From Silene latifolia (taxonomy: Eukaryota; Streptophyta; Magnoliopsida; Caryophyllales; Caryophyllaceae), in the NCBI RefSeq assembly GCF_048544455.1, contig NC_133536.1, positions 41,412,152-41,476,151 of the forward strand: a stretch of 64,000 nt of DNA. Direction: 5' to 3'. The first letter of the stretch is position 1; each line of letters begins with the position of its first letter. Positions 11,386-21,427 of this stretch are shown here, piece after piece. Both the position numbers and the translations under genes were made by a program. The notes under the pieces are model-generated. The model was not told the DNA's origin. It made no database searches and saw only the letters and a program-made list of their open reading frames with translations.

Positions 11386-12234
11386 TTAAGTTTTGTTTTT
11401 GAGCTTGCCACCAACCAAGCTCCATGTCATAGCTCCTTTAGCATTCCGCAACCATTTGAAAATTTTCAAATAAAATTTCCCTTTCTTCTTTTTGGCACTC
11501 TTAGCAATAGTGCCCTTAGCATCGTCACCTACAAAACAAACAACACCCATATCGTCCTCCAAAAGATCCATTAGTAAGGAGCCACGTGTAGTAGAGGCAA
11601 GAGAAGAGTCCACAGTGCTAAATAAATAACAAGACTCTTGTAACATTGGGCTTCTAATGGTGTTGTTTTTGCTAAAGGAGACCCGATCATCACCCACTTC
11701 CAACGTCAACCTCCCATTTTTCACATCAATTAACGCACCCGCGGTGCGTAAAAATGGCCTACCCAATATAATTGGGGTTTGTGAGTCCTCGGCCATATCA
11801 AGTATGAGGAAGTCAACGGGTATGAAAAACTTGCCAACTTTGACGGGAACATCTTCTAGGACACCTAAAGGTCGCTTTAAAGAACGGTCCGCCATTTGCA
11901 ATGTTGTACTTGTGCATTTTAAAGCATCCATGTTAAGTTTTTCACAAAGGAAGTAAGGCATGACACTCACACTAGCACCTAGGTCGCAAAGGGCCTTATC
12001 AATGGTATATGTGCCTATAGTGCAAGGAATAGAATAGCTACCGGGGTCCTTAAGTTTCGGAGGAGACTTATTTTGTAAGAGTGCACTACACTCTTCGGTG
12101 AAAGCAATGGTCTCAACCTCATTGAAGGATCGCTTCTTTGAGAGGATTTCCTTCATAAACTTTGCGTAGGAGGGGACTTTGGTAAGCAATTCTAAAAATG
12201 GGACGGTGACTTGTAAATTCTTACTCATTTCCAT
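11386..12234 (-). CDS. Athila-type retroviral-like aspartic protease (gag-pro 3' part)
   Basis: The protein holds the Athila-style pre-protease block (LSKKRSFNEVETIAFTEECS), KDPGSYSIPCTIG, and the protease core ALCDLGASVSVMP, where the D-L-G form replaces the usual D-S/T-G, as known in Athila. It continues with IILGRPFLRTAGALIDV, the second conserved protease block, and ends in a lysine-rich tail. It would process Gag. In-frame stops near 12300 and 12367 separate it from the upstream Gag frame, so the gag-pro polyprotein is broken. Normally RT follows; here the frame simply ends at 11386. Confidence 0.85.
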   Translation of the reverse strand: MEMSKNLQVTVPFLELLTKVPSYAKFMKEILSKKRSFNEVETIAFTEECSALLQNKSPPKLKDPGSYSIPCTIGTYTIDKALCDLGASVSVMPYFLCEKLNMDALKCTSTTLQMADRSLKRPLGVLEDVPVKVGKFFIPVDFLILDMAEDSQTPIILGRPFLRTAGALIDVKNGRLTLEVGDDRVSFSKNNTIRSPMLQESCYLFSTVDSSLASTTRGSLLMDLLEDDMGVVCFVGDDAKGTIAKSAKKKKGKFYLKIFKWLRNAKGAMTWSLVGGKLKNKT

Positions 12235-12366
12235 GAACTTACCGAACTTACCTTCTTCCTTGTGCTTTGCTAGGCGATGGGGAAATGGTATTTGAACAAC
12301 TTATTTTGGAGGAGCATCCTCCACATCTTTCACTTTCTCATTCTCATTCGGAACACTTACCAGTTT

Positions 12367-12819
12367 TCAAACGGCATCACTCTCCTTAGCATTGGGAGAA
12401 ATTTCCTCAACAATCACCTTGTCATCATCTTCGGGCAATTGGGGCTCAACATTCTTGGCATCAAGTTTACTCTTCCTCTTAAGCATCAATAACCGGTGAG
12501 GAAATGGTACATGATCTCTAACAATAGGCTCTTCACTAGCCTTCTTTTTGTCATTTTCCCCAAGCTTGGCCTTTTTAACAACCACTTCTTCATCCAAAGT
12601 CATGGATGATCCATCATAGCTTGTACCACTTCTCAAAGAAATAGAATTAACGGTCTCATGTGGTTGCTCACCTTGGGGAGGTAATTGACCGTTCTTCCTT
12701 TGAGAGTTAGAAGTGGCTAATTGAGCCACTTGTTGTTCTAACATCTTGACCGCGGCACTATGAGCTTGATCATTCTTTTGAATTTGAGCCAATAATTCCC
12801 TTTGCATTTGGACTATCAT
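12367..12819 (-). CDS. Gag C-terminal/linker part of the Athila-like polyprotein
   Basis: A 150-residue stretch with a coiled-coil-like start (MIVQMQRELLAQIQKNDQAH), then VNSISLRSGTSYDG, the counterpart of the conserved 'LRSG' block between Gag and protease in Athila. A charged linker and a VPFPHRL motif follow. It is open upstream to about 12960, where a frame change separates it from gag. It is a segment of one former polyprotein, not a separate gene. Confidence 0.75.
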   Translation of the reverse strand: MIVQMQRELLAQIQKNDQAHSAAVKMLEQQVAQLATSNSQRKNGQLPPQGEQPHETVNSISLRSGTSYDGSSMTLDEEVVVKKAKLGENDKKKASEEPIVRDHVPFPHRLLMLKRKSKLDAKNVEPQLPEDDDKVIVEEISPNAKESDAV

Positions 12820-12928
12820 GCCCTCGAGCTTACCAACTCCTTGATTGTTTTGTTGGCCATTTTGTGGTGGATTTTGTTGGTAATTGTTTTGTGGGGGCCT
12901 TTGTTGATTTTGATAACCCGGTGGAGGA

Positions 12929-14185
12929 TTATACTTTTGTTGTTGAGGAACATAGGCATTTTATTGTGGTGGGGGTTGAGGGTTGAGGGTTAAGTACATT
13001 GTTGCTATTGTAAGACAAGTTCGGATGGAATTTTGAATTTGGGTTATAAGTGTTGGAAAATGTACCCGGTGGATATGAACTTTGTCTTAAAGCTTGAAAA
13101 GAATTTACCTCTTCAATAGGAGCTCGGCAATGAGCGGCATAATGACCCGCACCTCCGCAACCTTCACACACAACGATTTGGCTTGTTGTAGACACGGCAT
13201 TGAGTTGTTGAAATGAATCTTTAGCATCTCTCTCCGCCAATTGTTTTTGAAGCAAGGCAATTTGAGCTAGCAAAATGGAGTTGTTAGAGGATTCTTCTTT
13301 ACCTTTGAGTGGCACAACTCGGGAATTGACATATTGAGCATCATGGACCGCCATAGATTCGATCGTGGCATGAGCAAGGTCGGTGTCAATTTGATCAAAC
13401 CGCCCATTGTTGGAGGAATCAAGAATCCTTCGGGACTCGGCACAACATCCGTTGTAGAATGTTATTGCTAGAAACCAATCATCTAGCCCATGATGTGGGC
13501 ATTGTCTTTGAAGCTCTTTATACCTCTCCCAAGCTTCATATAAGCTCTCAAGAGCTTGTTGACGGAATCCGGTAATTTGGCTCCTCAAAGTTTGAGTTTT
13601 CTCCGGTGGAAAAAACTTTTGATAAAAAGAAAGAGCCAATGTCTCCCAATTGGTGATTCCCATGGCGGTGCGGTCAAGGCTATTGATCCAAAGCTTGGCC
13701 TTGTCCTTTAAAGAGAAAGGGAAAAGTATTTCCCTTATTTGGGCTTGAGTGACGCCCGTTTGTCGGATCATGGAGCAATAGTCACAAAAATTTTGCACAT
13801 GCAAGTTGGGATCCTCCAAAGGACTTCCCCCAAATTGCTTCCTCTCCACAAGGCTAATGAAAGCCGGCTTGATCTCGAATTCCGGCGCGGTAATTTGAGT
13901 GGTTGTGATACCGGCCGGAAGCATGGCCGCGGTGGGCTTTGAGTGATCGGAAAGTTTCACCATCTTTTTGGTAGTAGATGGTGATGATGGTGGAGATGAT
14001 GAATTTGAAACCTTCTCCTCTTCAAGAACCTCTAGATCGTCTAAGTAAGACTTTCTAGCACTTTCGGCTTGTACGGGAGAAGAGGCTTCTTTCACTTCCT
14101 TCCAAAAACGTCGTCTTCTCCTAAAGGTTTTCTCGGTCTCGGAATCCGGTGAAAGCAATTCTCCCTTACGAGAGAACCTGGGCAT
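12929..14185 (-). CDS. Gag of the Athila-like element
   Basis: The likely start is the methionine at 14185 (MPRFSRKGELLSPDSETEKT); the open frame extends upstream without support. The retrotransposon Gag core spans about residues 120-220, with FPFSLKDKAKLWINSLD, FYQKFFPPEKTQTLR and ESLYEAWERYKELQRQCPHH. A zinc knuckle CEGCGGAGHYAAHC follows. Gag forms the virus-like particle and binds the element RNA. A frame change near 12960-12980 truncates the link to the downstream linker and protease. Confidence 0.88.
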   Translation of the reverse strand: MPRFSRKGELLSPDSETEKTFRRRRRFWKEVKEASSPVQAESARKSYLDDLEVLEEEKVSNSSSPPSSPSTTKKMVKLSDHSKPTAAMLPAGITTTQITAPEFEIKPAFISLVERKQFGGSPLEDPNLHVQNFCDYCSMIRQTGVTQAQIREILFPFSLKDKAKLWINSLDRTAMGITNWETLALSFYQKFFPPEKTQTLRSQITGFRQQALESLYEAWERYKELQRQCPHHGLDDWFLAITFYNGCCAESRRILDSSNNGRFDQIDTDLAHATIESMAVHDAQYVNSRVVPLKGKEESSNNSILLAQIALLQKQLAERDAKDSFQQLNAVSTTSQIVVCEGCGGAGHYAAHCRAPIEEVNSFQALRQSSYPPGTFSNTYNPNSKFHPNLSYNSNNVLNPQPSTPTTIKCLCSSTTKV

Positions 14186-14296
14186 AAGACAATAATTTCT
14201 AGAGAAGTGATAAGTAACGGTCTCAAGGAACAAGTGTTCCCTAAGACAAAGAAAAACAAGATGAAAATCGACAATTCACAATGCAATAAAACCGTT

Positions 14297-14314
14297 TCCC
14301 CGGCAACGGCGCCA
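14297..14314 (-). promoter_or_regulatory. Primer-binding site, tRNA-Asp type
   Basis: On the plus strand TCCCCGGCAACGGCGCCA equals the 3' end of plant tRNA-Asp plus CCA, so the minus-strand element has TGGCGCCGTTGCCGGGGA. It lies 5 bases inside the 5' LTR. This sets element orientation and is typical of Athila-like elements. Confidence 0.85.
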
Positions 14315-14319
14315 AAATT

Positions 14320-15858
14320 TGATAGGCTATCGCACACCTATGCAAAGATAAAATTCCCTAAACACAAATTAATGTAGCAATAGGGGTCGAACACAAGGAA
14401 ACGGGAATTACGTCGTGAATTGCTATGGGTAGATTCTTATCAAGGTCGATTTCGCTTTTAGTTTGGTTTGGTTGTTTAATGATTAACAAAGGTTGTAATG
14501 TAAATTATATAATAAAAGGGAGTTTAAGGGGTTCGAGTCACACATGCAAGGGTAAATATACGATCATGATAAATTTGGTACTAATAACATTATCAATTGC
14601 TTAGGTTTAAGGACACTCACCTTACGATATTAGTGTCAACCATAGATCGGGTCCTAGAGAAACTCTCGTCCATGACTAGGTCGTCCTACTATACATGCTT
14701 AGTCTAATTCAATTCCGTGCCTCTCGACTTATAGAACGAATGAAAAAACTTAATCAATTGAATAAGGCCTTAAACAAAGATTAAACATTGTGGCACAAGC
14801 ATGTGATAGAAGCAATATGAACAATATTATTATTAACCTATTTTATCATGTTATATACTTGATTTTGCATGGCTCCCCTAGCCCTTAGACTAAGAGATTT
14901 AGCTACTCATGTTAAGGTGTAAATTGTAAACTATATAAAGAGAAATGAATAACATGGTTGAGTGGTTTATAAAAACTAAATGTTTTAACATGTAAAAGAA
15001 ATTAAACTAAGGTAGTCTAAATGAAATGCTTAATTATAAACTAATATAAACTAAATAGATATGTGAAAATATAAACTATATAGAAATACCTTAAGGAGAT
15101 GAACTTGAATGGAAGAACAATATATAACCAAATGCTTGAAAATGAATTAAGAACCAAATGTTTAAGAACTACAAGATTAACTAATTTGTAAACTAATATG
15201 AAAACTATTGAGAGAGATTATATTGCTTAAGGCTATGAAGAACAAAAGTGAGACGTAAAATTGAGATGCCTAAGCCTTGGGATGCCTCTCCTATTTATAG
15301 GAGAAGAAGAAGAAACATAAACAATCAAGATGCATGCGGCCCCGATCGAGGTTAGGTGGCCCTGATCGGGGTCGTGTGTTTCCGGGTATTTTCTCTTAAT
15401 TCCTCACTTAATTGCTTGAGGAATCCTAAGATCGTGATTAATGACCCTTAATTCACCTGGGTAAATGCTCCATCTATCATCTTTAGAGCTCCCAAAAAGC
15501 ATCCTAAGCATGTTGGAATCTTATGCTTTCCACCTTGACTTGGATTTGAACATTGGGCTTTGACTTTGATTGTTGTCAACATTTACATTATACATATTAA
15601 TCCATCAATTTCTCCATGCAAAACCCAATCTAATGATCCATGCTTAGTCTAACACTTGGTCTTGATTAGCTTAGTGAACTTGGTGTATAAAATGATAGGA
15701 AAAAGCCTCTAAATGCTTAGATTCCTACAAAAACATGTTAAGACAAGCAAATACACTAGAACAACAAATATTAGCTTATGACACTATGATAAGTGCTAAA
15801 TAACAAATAAAATGGAGCTAATATAGGGGATGAAAGTATATAAAATATGCACTTATCA
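14320..15858 (-). repeat. 5' LTR of the Athila-like element
   Basis: Same length as the partner at 7862-9400. The promoter palindromes are decayed here: the units at 15340-15351 and 15360-15371 each carry one transition at or next to a CpG, and the palindromic TATA box at 15285-15306 has one mismatch. Confidence 0.93.
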
Positions 15859-16290
15859 GGTTTTAGGTTAAATAGCCCAAAAACAGTTGTATGGAAAGCT
15901 GTATTGGAAATAAAACTAGCAGTTAATTTCTGGGTGTAGCGTATAGTAACATATGACTACAAGACAAACCCTATTTTTACTCCTTATAAATTCCTTACTT
16001 TGTCCCATCTTAATCCTATATAGCATATATCATTGTGCCTTTATTATGATTTTAGAGTGCTGCACACTATCCAAATCCGTAACCTAGCTGTACAATTGTA
16101 CGTTCTAACCCCTGAGTTATCCTATATGGATTTGACCACACATAATAGTGGAGAAAGGTCCCGATAAGTTTGATAAATGGTTGAGATCAAACTGGCAAAG
16201 TAATTGACATTTTATTCTATACGCCAACGCAAGGTACCTCAACAAAATTTCAGTTAGTCATTTTTATAAAAGATTAACCGAATTGGGGCT
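15859..16290. other. Non-coding DNA upstream of the Helitron terminus
   Basis: AT-rich, no open frame of note. It may be Helitron interior, because the Helitron 3' end lies immediately to the right and the Athila-like element may have inserted into it. No Helitron 5' terminus was located. Confidence 0.4.
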
Positions 16291-16322
16291 CCGCGCCCGG
16301 GAGGGCGCGGCGCAACAACTAG
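16291..16322 (+). mobile_element. Helitron 3' terminus (hairpin plus CTAG)
   Basis: A perfect 8-bp stem (CCGCGCCC / GGGCGCGG, 4-nt loop) at 16291-16310 is followed 8 bases later by CTAG (16319-16322) and then T. This is the diagnostic Helitron 3' structure: a GC-rich hairpin 8-12 bases before CTRR, inserted before T. The 5' TC end was not found, so the extent is unknown. No Rep/helicase coding is visible, so it is probably non-autonomous. Confidence 0.7.
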
Positions 16323-16576
16323 TATAGTAAAAAGATGGTGAAGTACTATAAGTTCAATTAAACATGTATGATAACAAATGTACTGACAAAGTTATTCGAG
16401 TGCTTCAAGAGTAACGCATACAAAATGCAATTAGAATAGTTGATGGAAAACAGATTTAACCAATCGATAAAAAAAAAATCAAAATTGTAAATTCATGTCA
16501 AAATCAACGTTACATTACTACTCTTTATAATAGAAAGACAAAATCAAGGTTAAATTATCAATTATAAAGAGTAGTC
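16323..16576. other. Short non-coding flank with a small inverted repeat
   Basis: ACTACTCTTTATAAT near 16516 is inverted at 16561-16575 (ATTATAAAGAGTAGT). The Copia element inserted just beside the second arm. Nothing else is seen. Confidence 0.5.
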
Positions 16577-17073
16577 ATTGGTAATATAATACAAAATATT
16601 CCTTAGAATTAATTTACTATCCTCCGTATATTTGTATCTATGCCTAGCTTTATTCTTGGGATTGCATTCCCCTAACTTAGGGTGAGATTATCAGTCAGAC
16701 TCACCAAAGTCTTAAGACTCTGCCACCTCAGCTTTTCACTAACTTTTATTATTTATTTATTGTTCAGACTCACCTCAGACTTACCTCACACTTTATACAT
16801 TATCAGTCAGACTCATCTCAGACTCTACTTTTTCATTTCACTTTTCTTTTTATAAATTTATTAATTAGTTCTAGTTTGTAGTTAAATATTATTAATCAAA
16901 ATGTATAAACTTAATTATATAACACATTAAATAGGTTAGTTAAACATTATTTATCAAAATACATGGAATATTAGATAACATAATAAAACACGACATATCA
17001 TCTAGTTAGTTCTTCCTCCAAAATGAGCCTAAATGTGTTCCACCAAATCGTGTTGCAATTGATGATGTCTTGA

Positions 17074-18072
17074 TCAGTTGCGAAGTGGTGTATGATTCGC
17101 AAAGAACCTATCTCGATTAGCATAGTAGTTTGGAATTAAACCGGTTTCAAATTCAGGTATTGATCGTGAATTATCGCTTACATCAAATTGAACGTTGTTG
17201 ACTAGAGTATTGTCATCCCTCTCATCTTCTATAATCATATTATGTAAGATGATACATGCTTTCATAATATCCCCTACTTCACATTTCTTCCACAAGCGAA
17301 CTGGGGTAGCTATAATTGCAAATCGTTTTTTTAAAACTCCAAATGTCCGTTCAATATCCTTTCTTGCGCTTTCTTGATATCGAGCGAATAGTTTTCTTTT
17401 TTCAGACAATAAATTGGATCTATGGATGGTTTTAACAAAAACCGGCCACTCCGGATATATTCCATCTGCAAGATAGTAGCCCATATTGTACGAAGTACCA
17501 TTAACTGAAAACTGAACATATGGATTTTGACCTTCTAAAAACTGGTTGAATACAGGTGAACGATCAAGCACGTTTATATCGTTGTTAGACCCCGCAACTC
17601 CAAAATAGGCATGCCAAATCCACAAGTCGTAAGAAGCAACCGCTTCAAGTATGATCGTTGGCACACCTTGATCACCTCTTGTGTATTGCCCGTGCCAAGC
17701 AACTGGACACTTATCCCACGGCCAATGCATACAATCGATACTTCCAATCATCCCCGGGAAGCCACGTGCTTCATTTACTTGTAGTATTCGCTGGATGCCA
17801 TCAGGCGTTGGCCTTCTTAAGTACTCGTCTCCAAAGATCTCGATTACGCCACGAACAAATTTCTTCAAGGACTTAAGTGTCGTGGTTCCAGCAAGCCTCA
17901 CATATTTATCTACGGCATCACCAGCTATTCCGTAAGCTAAGATTCGCATAGCCGTGGTACACTTTTGAATCGAAGATAATGGGTCTCTTCTAGTAGTATC
18001 ATTTCGATGATGAAAATAAGAATAGCGATTACCAAGGGCATCCACTATACGAAGGAATAACTGCCTTCCCAT
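17074..18072 (-). CDS. PIF/Harbinger transposase (DDE superfamily 4), N-terminus frameshifted
   Basis: The 332-residue protein carries the catalytic triad: D in GMIGSIDCMHW, D in YLADGIYPEW, E in ARKDIERTFGVLKKRF. A further block is KACIILHNMIIEDERDD. It would cut and join element ends in the nucleus together with the Myb-like partner. Homologous sequence continues upstream in the same frame (GHSRLWDDYFSTNRVYSDG) to about 18190, where the frame is broken. The likely original start is the ATG at 18272 (MSDINYFSLTFDD), two bases out of phase, so the N-terminus is damaged. The catalytic region is intact. Confidence 0.92.
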   Translation of the reverse strand: MGRQLFLRIVDALGNRYSYFHHRNDTTRRDPLSSIQKCTTAMRILAYGIAGDAVDKYVRLAGTTTLKSLKKFVRGVIEIFGDEYLRRPTPDGIQRILQVNEARGFPGMIGSIDCMHWPWDKCPVAWHGQYTRGDQGVPTIILEAVASYDLWIWHAYFGVAGSNNDINVLDRSPVFNQFLEGQNPYVQFSVNGTSYNMGYYLADGIYPEWPVFVKTIHRSNLLSEKRKLFARYQESARKDIERTFGVLKKRFAIIATPVRLWKKCEVGDIMKACIILHNMIIEDERDDNTLVNNVQFDVSDNSRSIPEFETGLIPNYYANRDRFFANHTPLRN

Positions 18073-18787
18073 CCTAAATCTTCGCCTGAATTGACCATCC
18101 GAGTAGACTCGATTTGTAGAAAAATAGTCATCCCATAAGCGAGAATGACCTTCTTCACGCTTTATGTCTATATATCTACTAAATTTATAGTGATGTTATC
18201 ATGTAAATATGAATCATAAGTTTCATTATATAAATCATCAAAAGTTAGGGAGAAATAATTGATATCAGACATATTTTACTTGTTGGAAGAGTTTGAGTTT
18301 TAAGAGGAGTTTGAGTGTTGAAATTGGCGAGGAGTTTGTGTGTTCAAGTTGATGTGATACAATGATATTATAGAGTTACGGAGTAATTGCACAACAAAAA
18401 ACACCAATTCACAATAAAGACTCACTACAGCTCATAGTTTTTACAATAAGTTCCAACCAATTACTACTCTTCATTAAACAGAGTTCTACTACTCTTGCAT
18501 TAAGTGTTACTACATTACTGCCAACGACTTTACTACACTTGATAAAAAAAAAAATTTACACTAGTCATAAGTGTAAAGATAGACTACAATACTGCAACCA
18601 TTTAATACAAATGATAAATAACAACTGGCTATTTTTTTTTTAGAGAATAACCACTGGCTATTGATTACTCGCTAAGATTCCAACCATATTTTTGAGCTAT
18701 TGAATGCAATTTCTTCTCATGGATTAGCTTTTGCAATGGGGTCATCTTACTAACATCAGCACAAAGGAGTTGTGTTTCAAGCTCTTG

Positions 18788-19747
18788 CTATTTCAAATCT
18801 GCTAAGCGAGTTGTTGATTGTAACCGTGTTTCTTCAATGCTCTTAGCAACAGAGATATCATCCTCGTCACTTGCTTTGATTTTCCCCTTCCTTTTATGAG
18901 CTTCTAATCTTTTTGCAGCTTGCTGTTCCATAGGGCGCACCTCCTCACATTCTTCGGATATATCAACACATCCACTTGATGATGTATACTCCCCTATCTC
19001 CGAAATTTTTTTACGCTTGGACGAATCATGTTCATCAGTATTTTTACGTTTGCTTACATAATCAAGCCATTTTTGTTGTTTACAAACAACTTCCCATACA
19101 TGAAGATATGAGAATTTAGACTCGTAAATATTTTCAAACAGTTGACAAGCTTCGGATAGCTTTAAAACATCATCAAACCTGCTCCTTTCCGCAAACTGGG
19201 CATAACAACCTTTGAATTTGTTTACTGCTGCATTTAGACTCCACCAGTGTTGTTTACACTGATTTGCTTCTCTTTCAGCTTGATCAACATCTTTATTTTC
19301 ATTATAAAAAGATGTTATTTTACTATAATATATGTTGGATGTTTGTCCGATACCCACTATCTTATCCTTTGTAGTGTTTAGCCAAGCTAGTGCAAGAAGT
19401 TTATCATCCTTCACCGTCCATGATACCGCTTTCTTTCTTGGTGTAGTATTCGCTTTCTTACGACTCGCACCATGACTAATGCTAGCGGAATTCGGAACGG
19501 AAATATTAATGTTTTCCAAACCTTGAGAGTTTGTTGGTTGGAAAATTGGACTCTCAGAACTCGATCCCATACTAATTGGTGTAACTGGGGATTGTTGTGT
19601 ACTTGGAGTGTCAAGATTAATAGTGCTTGGATTTTGAGAATGTTGTAAATTAGTATTTTGTAAGGATAAAATATGTTGAAGTTGTGGATTTTGCAGTAAA
19701 TTCATAATAGAATTTAGATCAAAATTTTGATTAGGATCCATACCCAA
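18788..19747 (-). CDS. Harbinger Myb/SANT-like DNA-binding partner protein
   Basis: The N-terminus is Gln/Asn-rich. A basic stretch RKKANTTPRKKAVSWTVKDD leads into a trihelix/SANT-like domain (about residues 105-225) with LLALAWLNTTKDKIVG, QCKQHWWSLNAAVNKFKG and a conserved C-terminal half. This is the usual accessory protein that helps the transposase enter the nucleus and bind the ends. The frame stops at TAG 18788-18790, directly after LQSTTRLADLK, although homologous-looking sequence (QELETQLLCADVSKMTPLQK) continues in frame for about 45 codons. The stop is therefore probably premature. Confidence 0.88.
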   Translation of the reverse strand: MGMDPNQNFDLNSIMNLLQNPQLQHILSLQNTNLQHSQNPSTINLDTPSTQQSPVTPISMGSSSESPIFQPTNSQGLENINISVPNSASISHGASRKKANTTPRKKAVSWTVKDDKLLALAWLNTTKDKIVGIGQTSNIYYSKITSFYNENKDVDQAEREANQCKQHWWSLNAAVNKFKGCYAQFAERSRFDDVLKLSEACQLFENIYESKFSYLHVWEVVCKQQKWLDYVSKRKNTDEHDSSKRKKISEIGEYTSSSGCVDISEECEEVRPMEQQAAKRLEAHKRKGKIKASDEDDISVAKSIEETRLQSTTRLADLK

Positions 19748-20169
19748 AAATAAAAAATTTTGATTTTTGTAATGAAATTATTTGGAGTGAAATTGAAACA
19801 GGAGAGAAATGGTTGTGAGAAAGTAACAATAATGCATGCTTATTAACACAAAATATAGGTTATAAAAATAAAAATAAAGTACAAAAGGTGGGGTCAAGAC
19901 TTAAGGTGAGTCTTGGATTTCCAAGACTCGACTTAAGACTTTCTCAAGTTTTTCTCAAGACTCATGTAGATTATTGGTAAGACTGAGGGAGTCTTGTCTT
20001 AAGACTCACCAAAATCTTGTCTCAAGACTACCAATAATCTTACCCTTAGGATAGTATTGTTTTGGTCTTCCTATAATCTTGGGTTGACTAAACTAACTAT
20101 GGAAACTCTGTTTCCTATATATATTATGTACTATGTAAATGTTAATCTCAAGGGAAATCATTTCTTATA

Positions 20170-20181
20170 TGATATCAGTTA
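20170..20181 (+). promoter_or_regulatory. Copia primer-binding site (initiator tRNA-Met type)
   Basis: TGATATCAGTTA directly follows the 5' LTR end CTTATA and matches TGGTATCAGAGC with a few changes. It is degenerate but correctly placed. Confidence 0.6.
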
Positions 20182-20267
20182 CCAATCCCGATCCTCTACA
20201 CATCTTCCGCTTCTCGCTTCTGCGCCTTAATCTTTTTCTTCTGTGTCTCCTCAGTCGTCGTCTCAAG

Positions 20268-21427
20268 ATGACAAACGACTCAAACCCTAAATCAACCTTT
20301 CATCCCGCTTACTCTGTCTCCAATATCAAAAATTATGTCCCTATCATACTCGAGGCCGAGAATGTTCATTATGCGTCATGGGCGGAGCTATTTCTCAACA
20401 CCGCACGTGCTTTGATGTTATCGACCACGTAGCCCCTTCCAAGGATACCGTGATTCAAAAAGATGGTCAGTGGGATCGACTTGATGCAATCGTGAAACAG
20501 TGGATCTATAGCACGATTTCGCTTGACCTTCTCCACACTATCCTTGAACCCGGTCTCTCTGCTCAAGCCGCGTGGGATCGTCTTAAGGACATCTTTAATG
20601 ACAACAAAAATTCTCGGGCCGTCTTTTTGGAGCAACAATTCACCAGTACCCACATGGATAATTTCCCGAACGTGTCCGCCTATTGCCAAAAACACAAAAT
20701 GATAGCCGATCAATTGGCTAATGTTGGCTCGCCTGTTCCGGAGACCCGCTTAGTTCTACAAATCGTCACACATCTTTTTGCTGGTTACAACAGTGTGGCG
20801 ACGCTCATTCAACAAAGCGATCCGTTGCCCTCGTTCTACAAGGCGAGGTCCATGCTCACACTAGAGGAAAGCCGCATTGCCAAAGAGTCCCCTGACACTG
20901 CGCTACTGTCCTCTCAACCTTCCTCTGCCGACACCAATAATATAGGCAACAATAAAAATGGCAATTCTAATAACAACTACAAAGGCAAAGGAAATCGACA
21001 CAACAACCTAGGTTATTATCGAGGTAAGAATCATGGTGGTGGTTCTAATTATAATGGTGGTGGAAATAACAATAATGGTGGTTATTCTAATTACAATAAT
21101 AATAATAATAAGAATACTTATCGCGGTCAACAGTCCTCTGGCCCTGGCAATTCGCCACCGTGGACCTGGGTTCCTTTCTCACCCTGGCCGCAGCAACCAT
21201 CCCCTTGCCCGTACCCCACCACCGGCTGGTTGGCTCCTAATGCTAACCCCTCTGCAGGTATCCTTGGCCCTAGGCCGCAACATGCCTTTATTGCACAGTC
21301 TTCATTCACTTCTCAGGCGCCTGGTGCTTTTGTTCCAACCGATATCGCTGCTGCGATGCAATCCCTGAACTTCCAGGGACCTGATGAAAATTACTACATG
21401 GATACCGGAGCCTCATCACATATGTAG
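20268..21427 (+). pseudogene. Copia gag and protease start (broken)
   Basis: The likely Gag start is ATG 20268 ([20 protein letters not shown]). The frame changes near 20400-20415 and continues in the frame beginning 20378. The UBN2-type Gag region includes [20 protein letters not shown] and [13 protein letters not shown] Gly/Asn-rich tail follows, with no CCHC zinc knuckle. The frame reaches the protease active site [11 protein letters not shown] and stops at TAG 21425-21427, beyond which the same frame continues. One shift and one nonsense codon inactivate it. Confidence 0.85.

Larger units (their letters stand above)
7862..15858 (-). mobile_element. Athila-like Ty3/gypsy element, gag-pro only (non-autonomous)
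   Basis: Two direct LTRs of 1539 bp each (7862-9400 and 14320-15858) flank a 4.9-kb interior. The termini are TG...CA. The flanking pentamers are TGTTT (7857-7861) and GGTTT (15859-15863), a 4/5 TSD match. On the minus strand the order is LTR, tRNA-Asp-type primer-binding site, gag, protease, non-coding tail, polypurine tract, LTR. RT, RNase H and integrase are absent. By eye the LTRs differ at about 25-30 positions, so the insertion is fairly recent. Confidence 0.93.
16680..20045 (-). mobile_element. PIF/Harbinger DNA transposon inside the Copia 5' LTR
   Basis: The termini GGGTGAGATTAT (left) and ATAATCTTACCC (right) are near-perfect inverted repeats flanked by TTA (16677-16679 and 20046-20048), the classic 3-bp Harbinger target. 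The same LTR site is uninterrupted in the 3' LTR near 24595, which confirms the insertion. It encodes a DDE transposase and a Myb/SANT-like partner, both on the minus strand. Subterminal AAGTCTTAAGACTC-like repeats occur at both ends. Length is 3366 bp. Confidence 0.95.

Noticed and set aside
14297..14314. tRNA-Asp 3'-end sequence
   Set aside because: It is the retroelement primer-binding site; no tRNA body is present.
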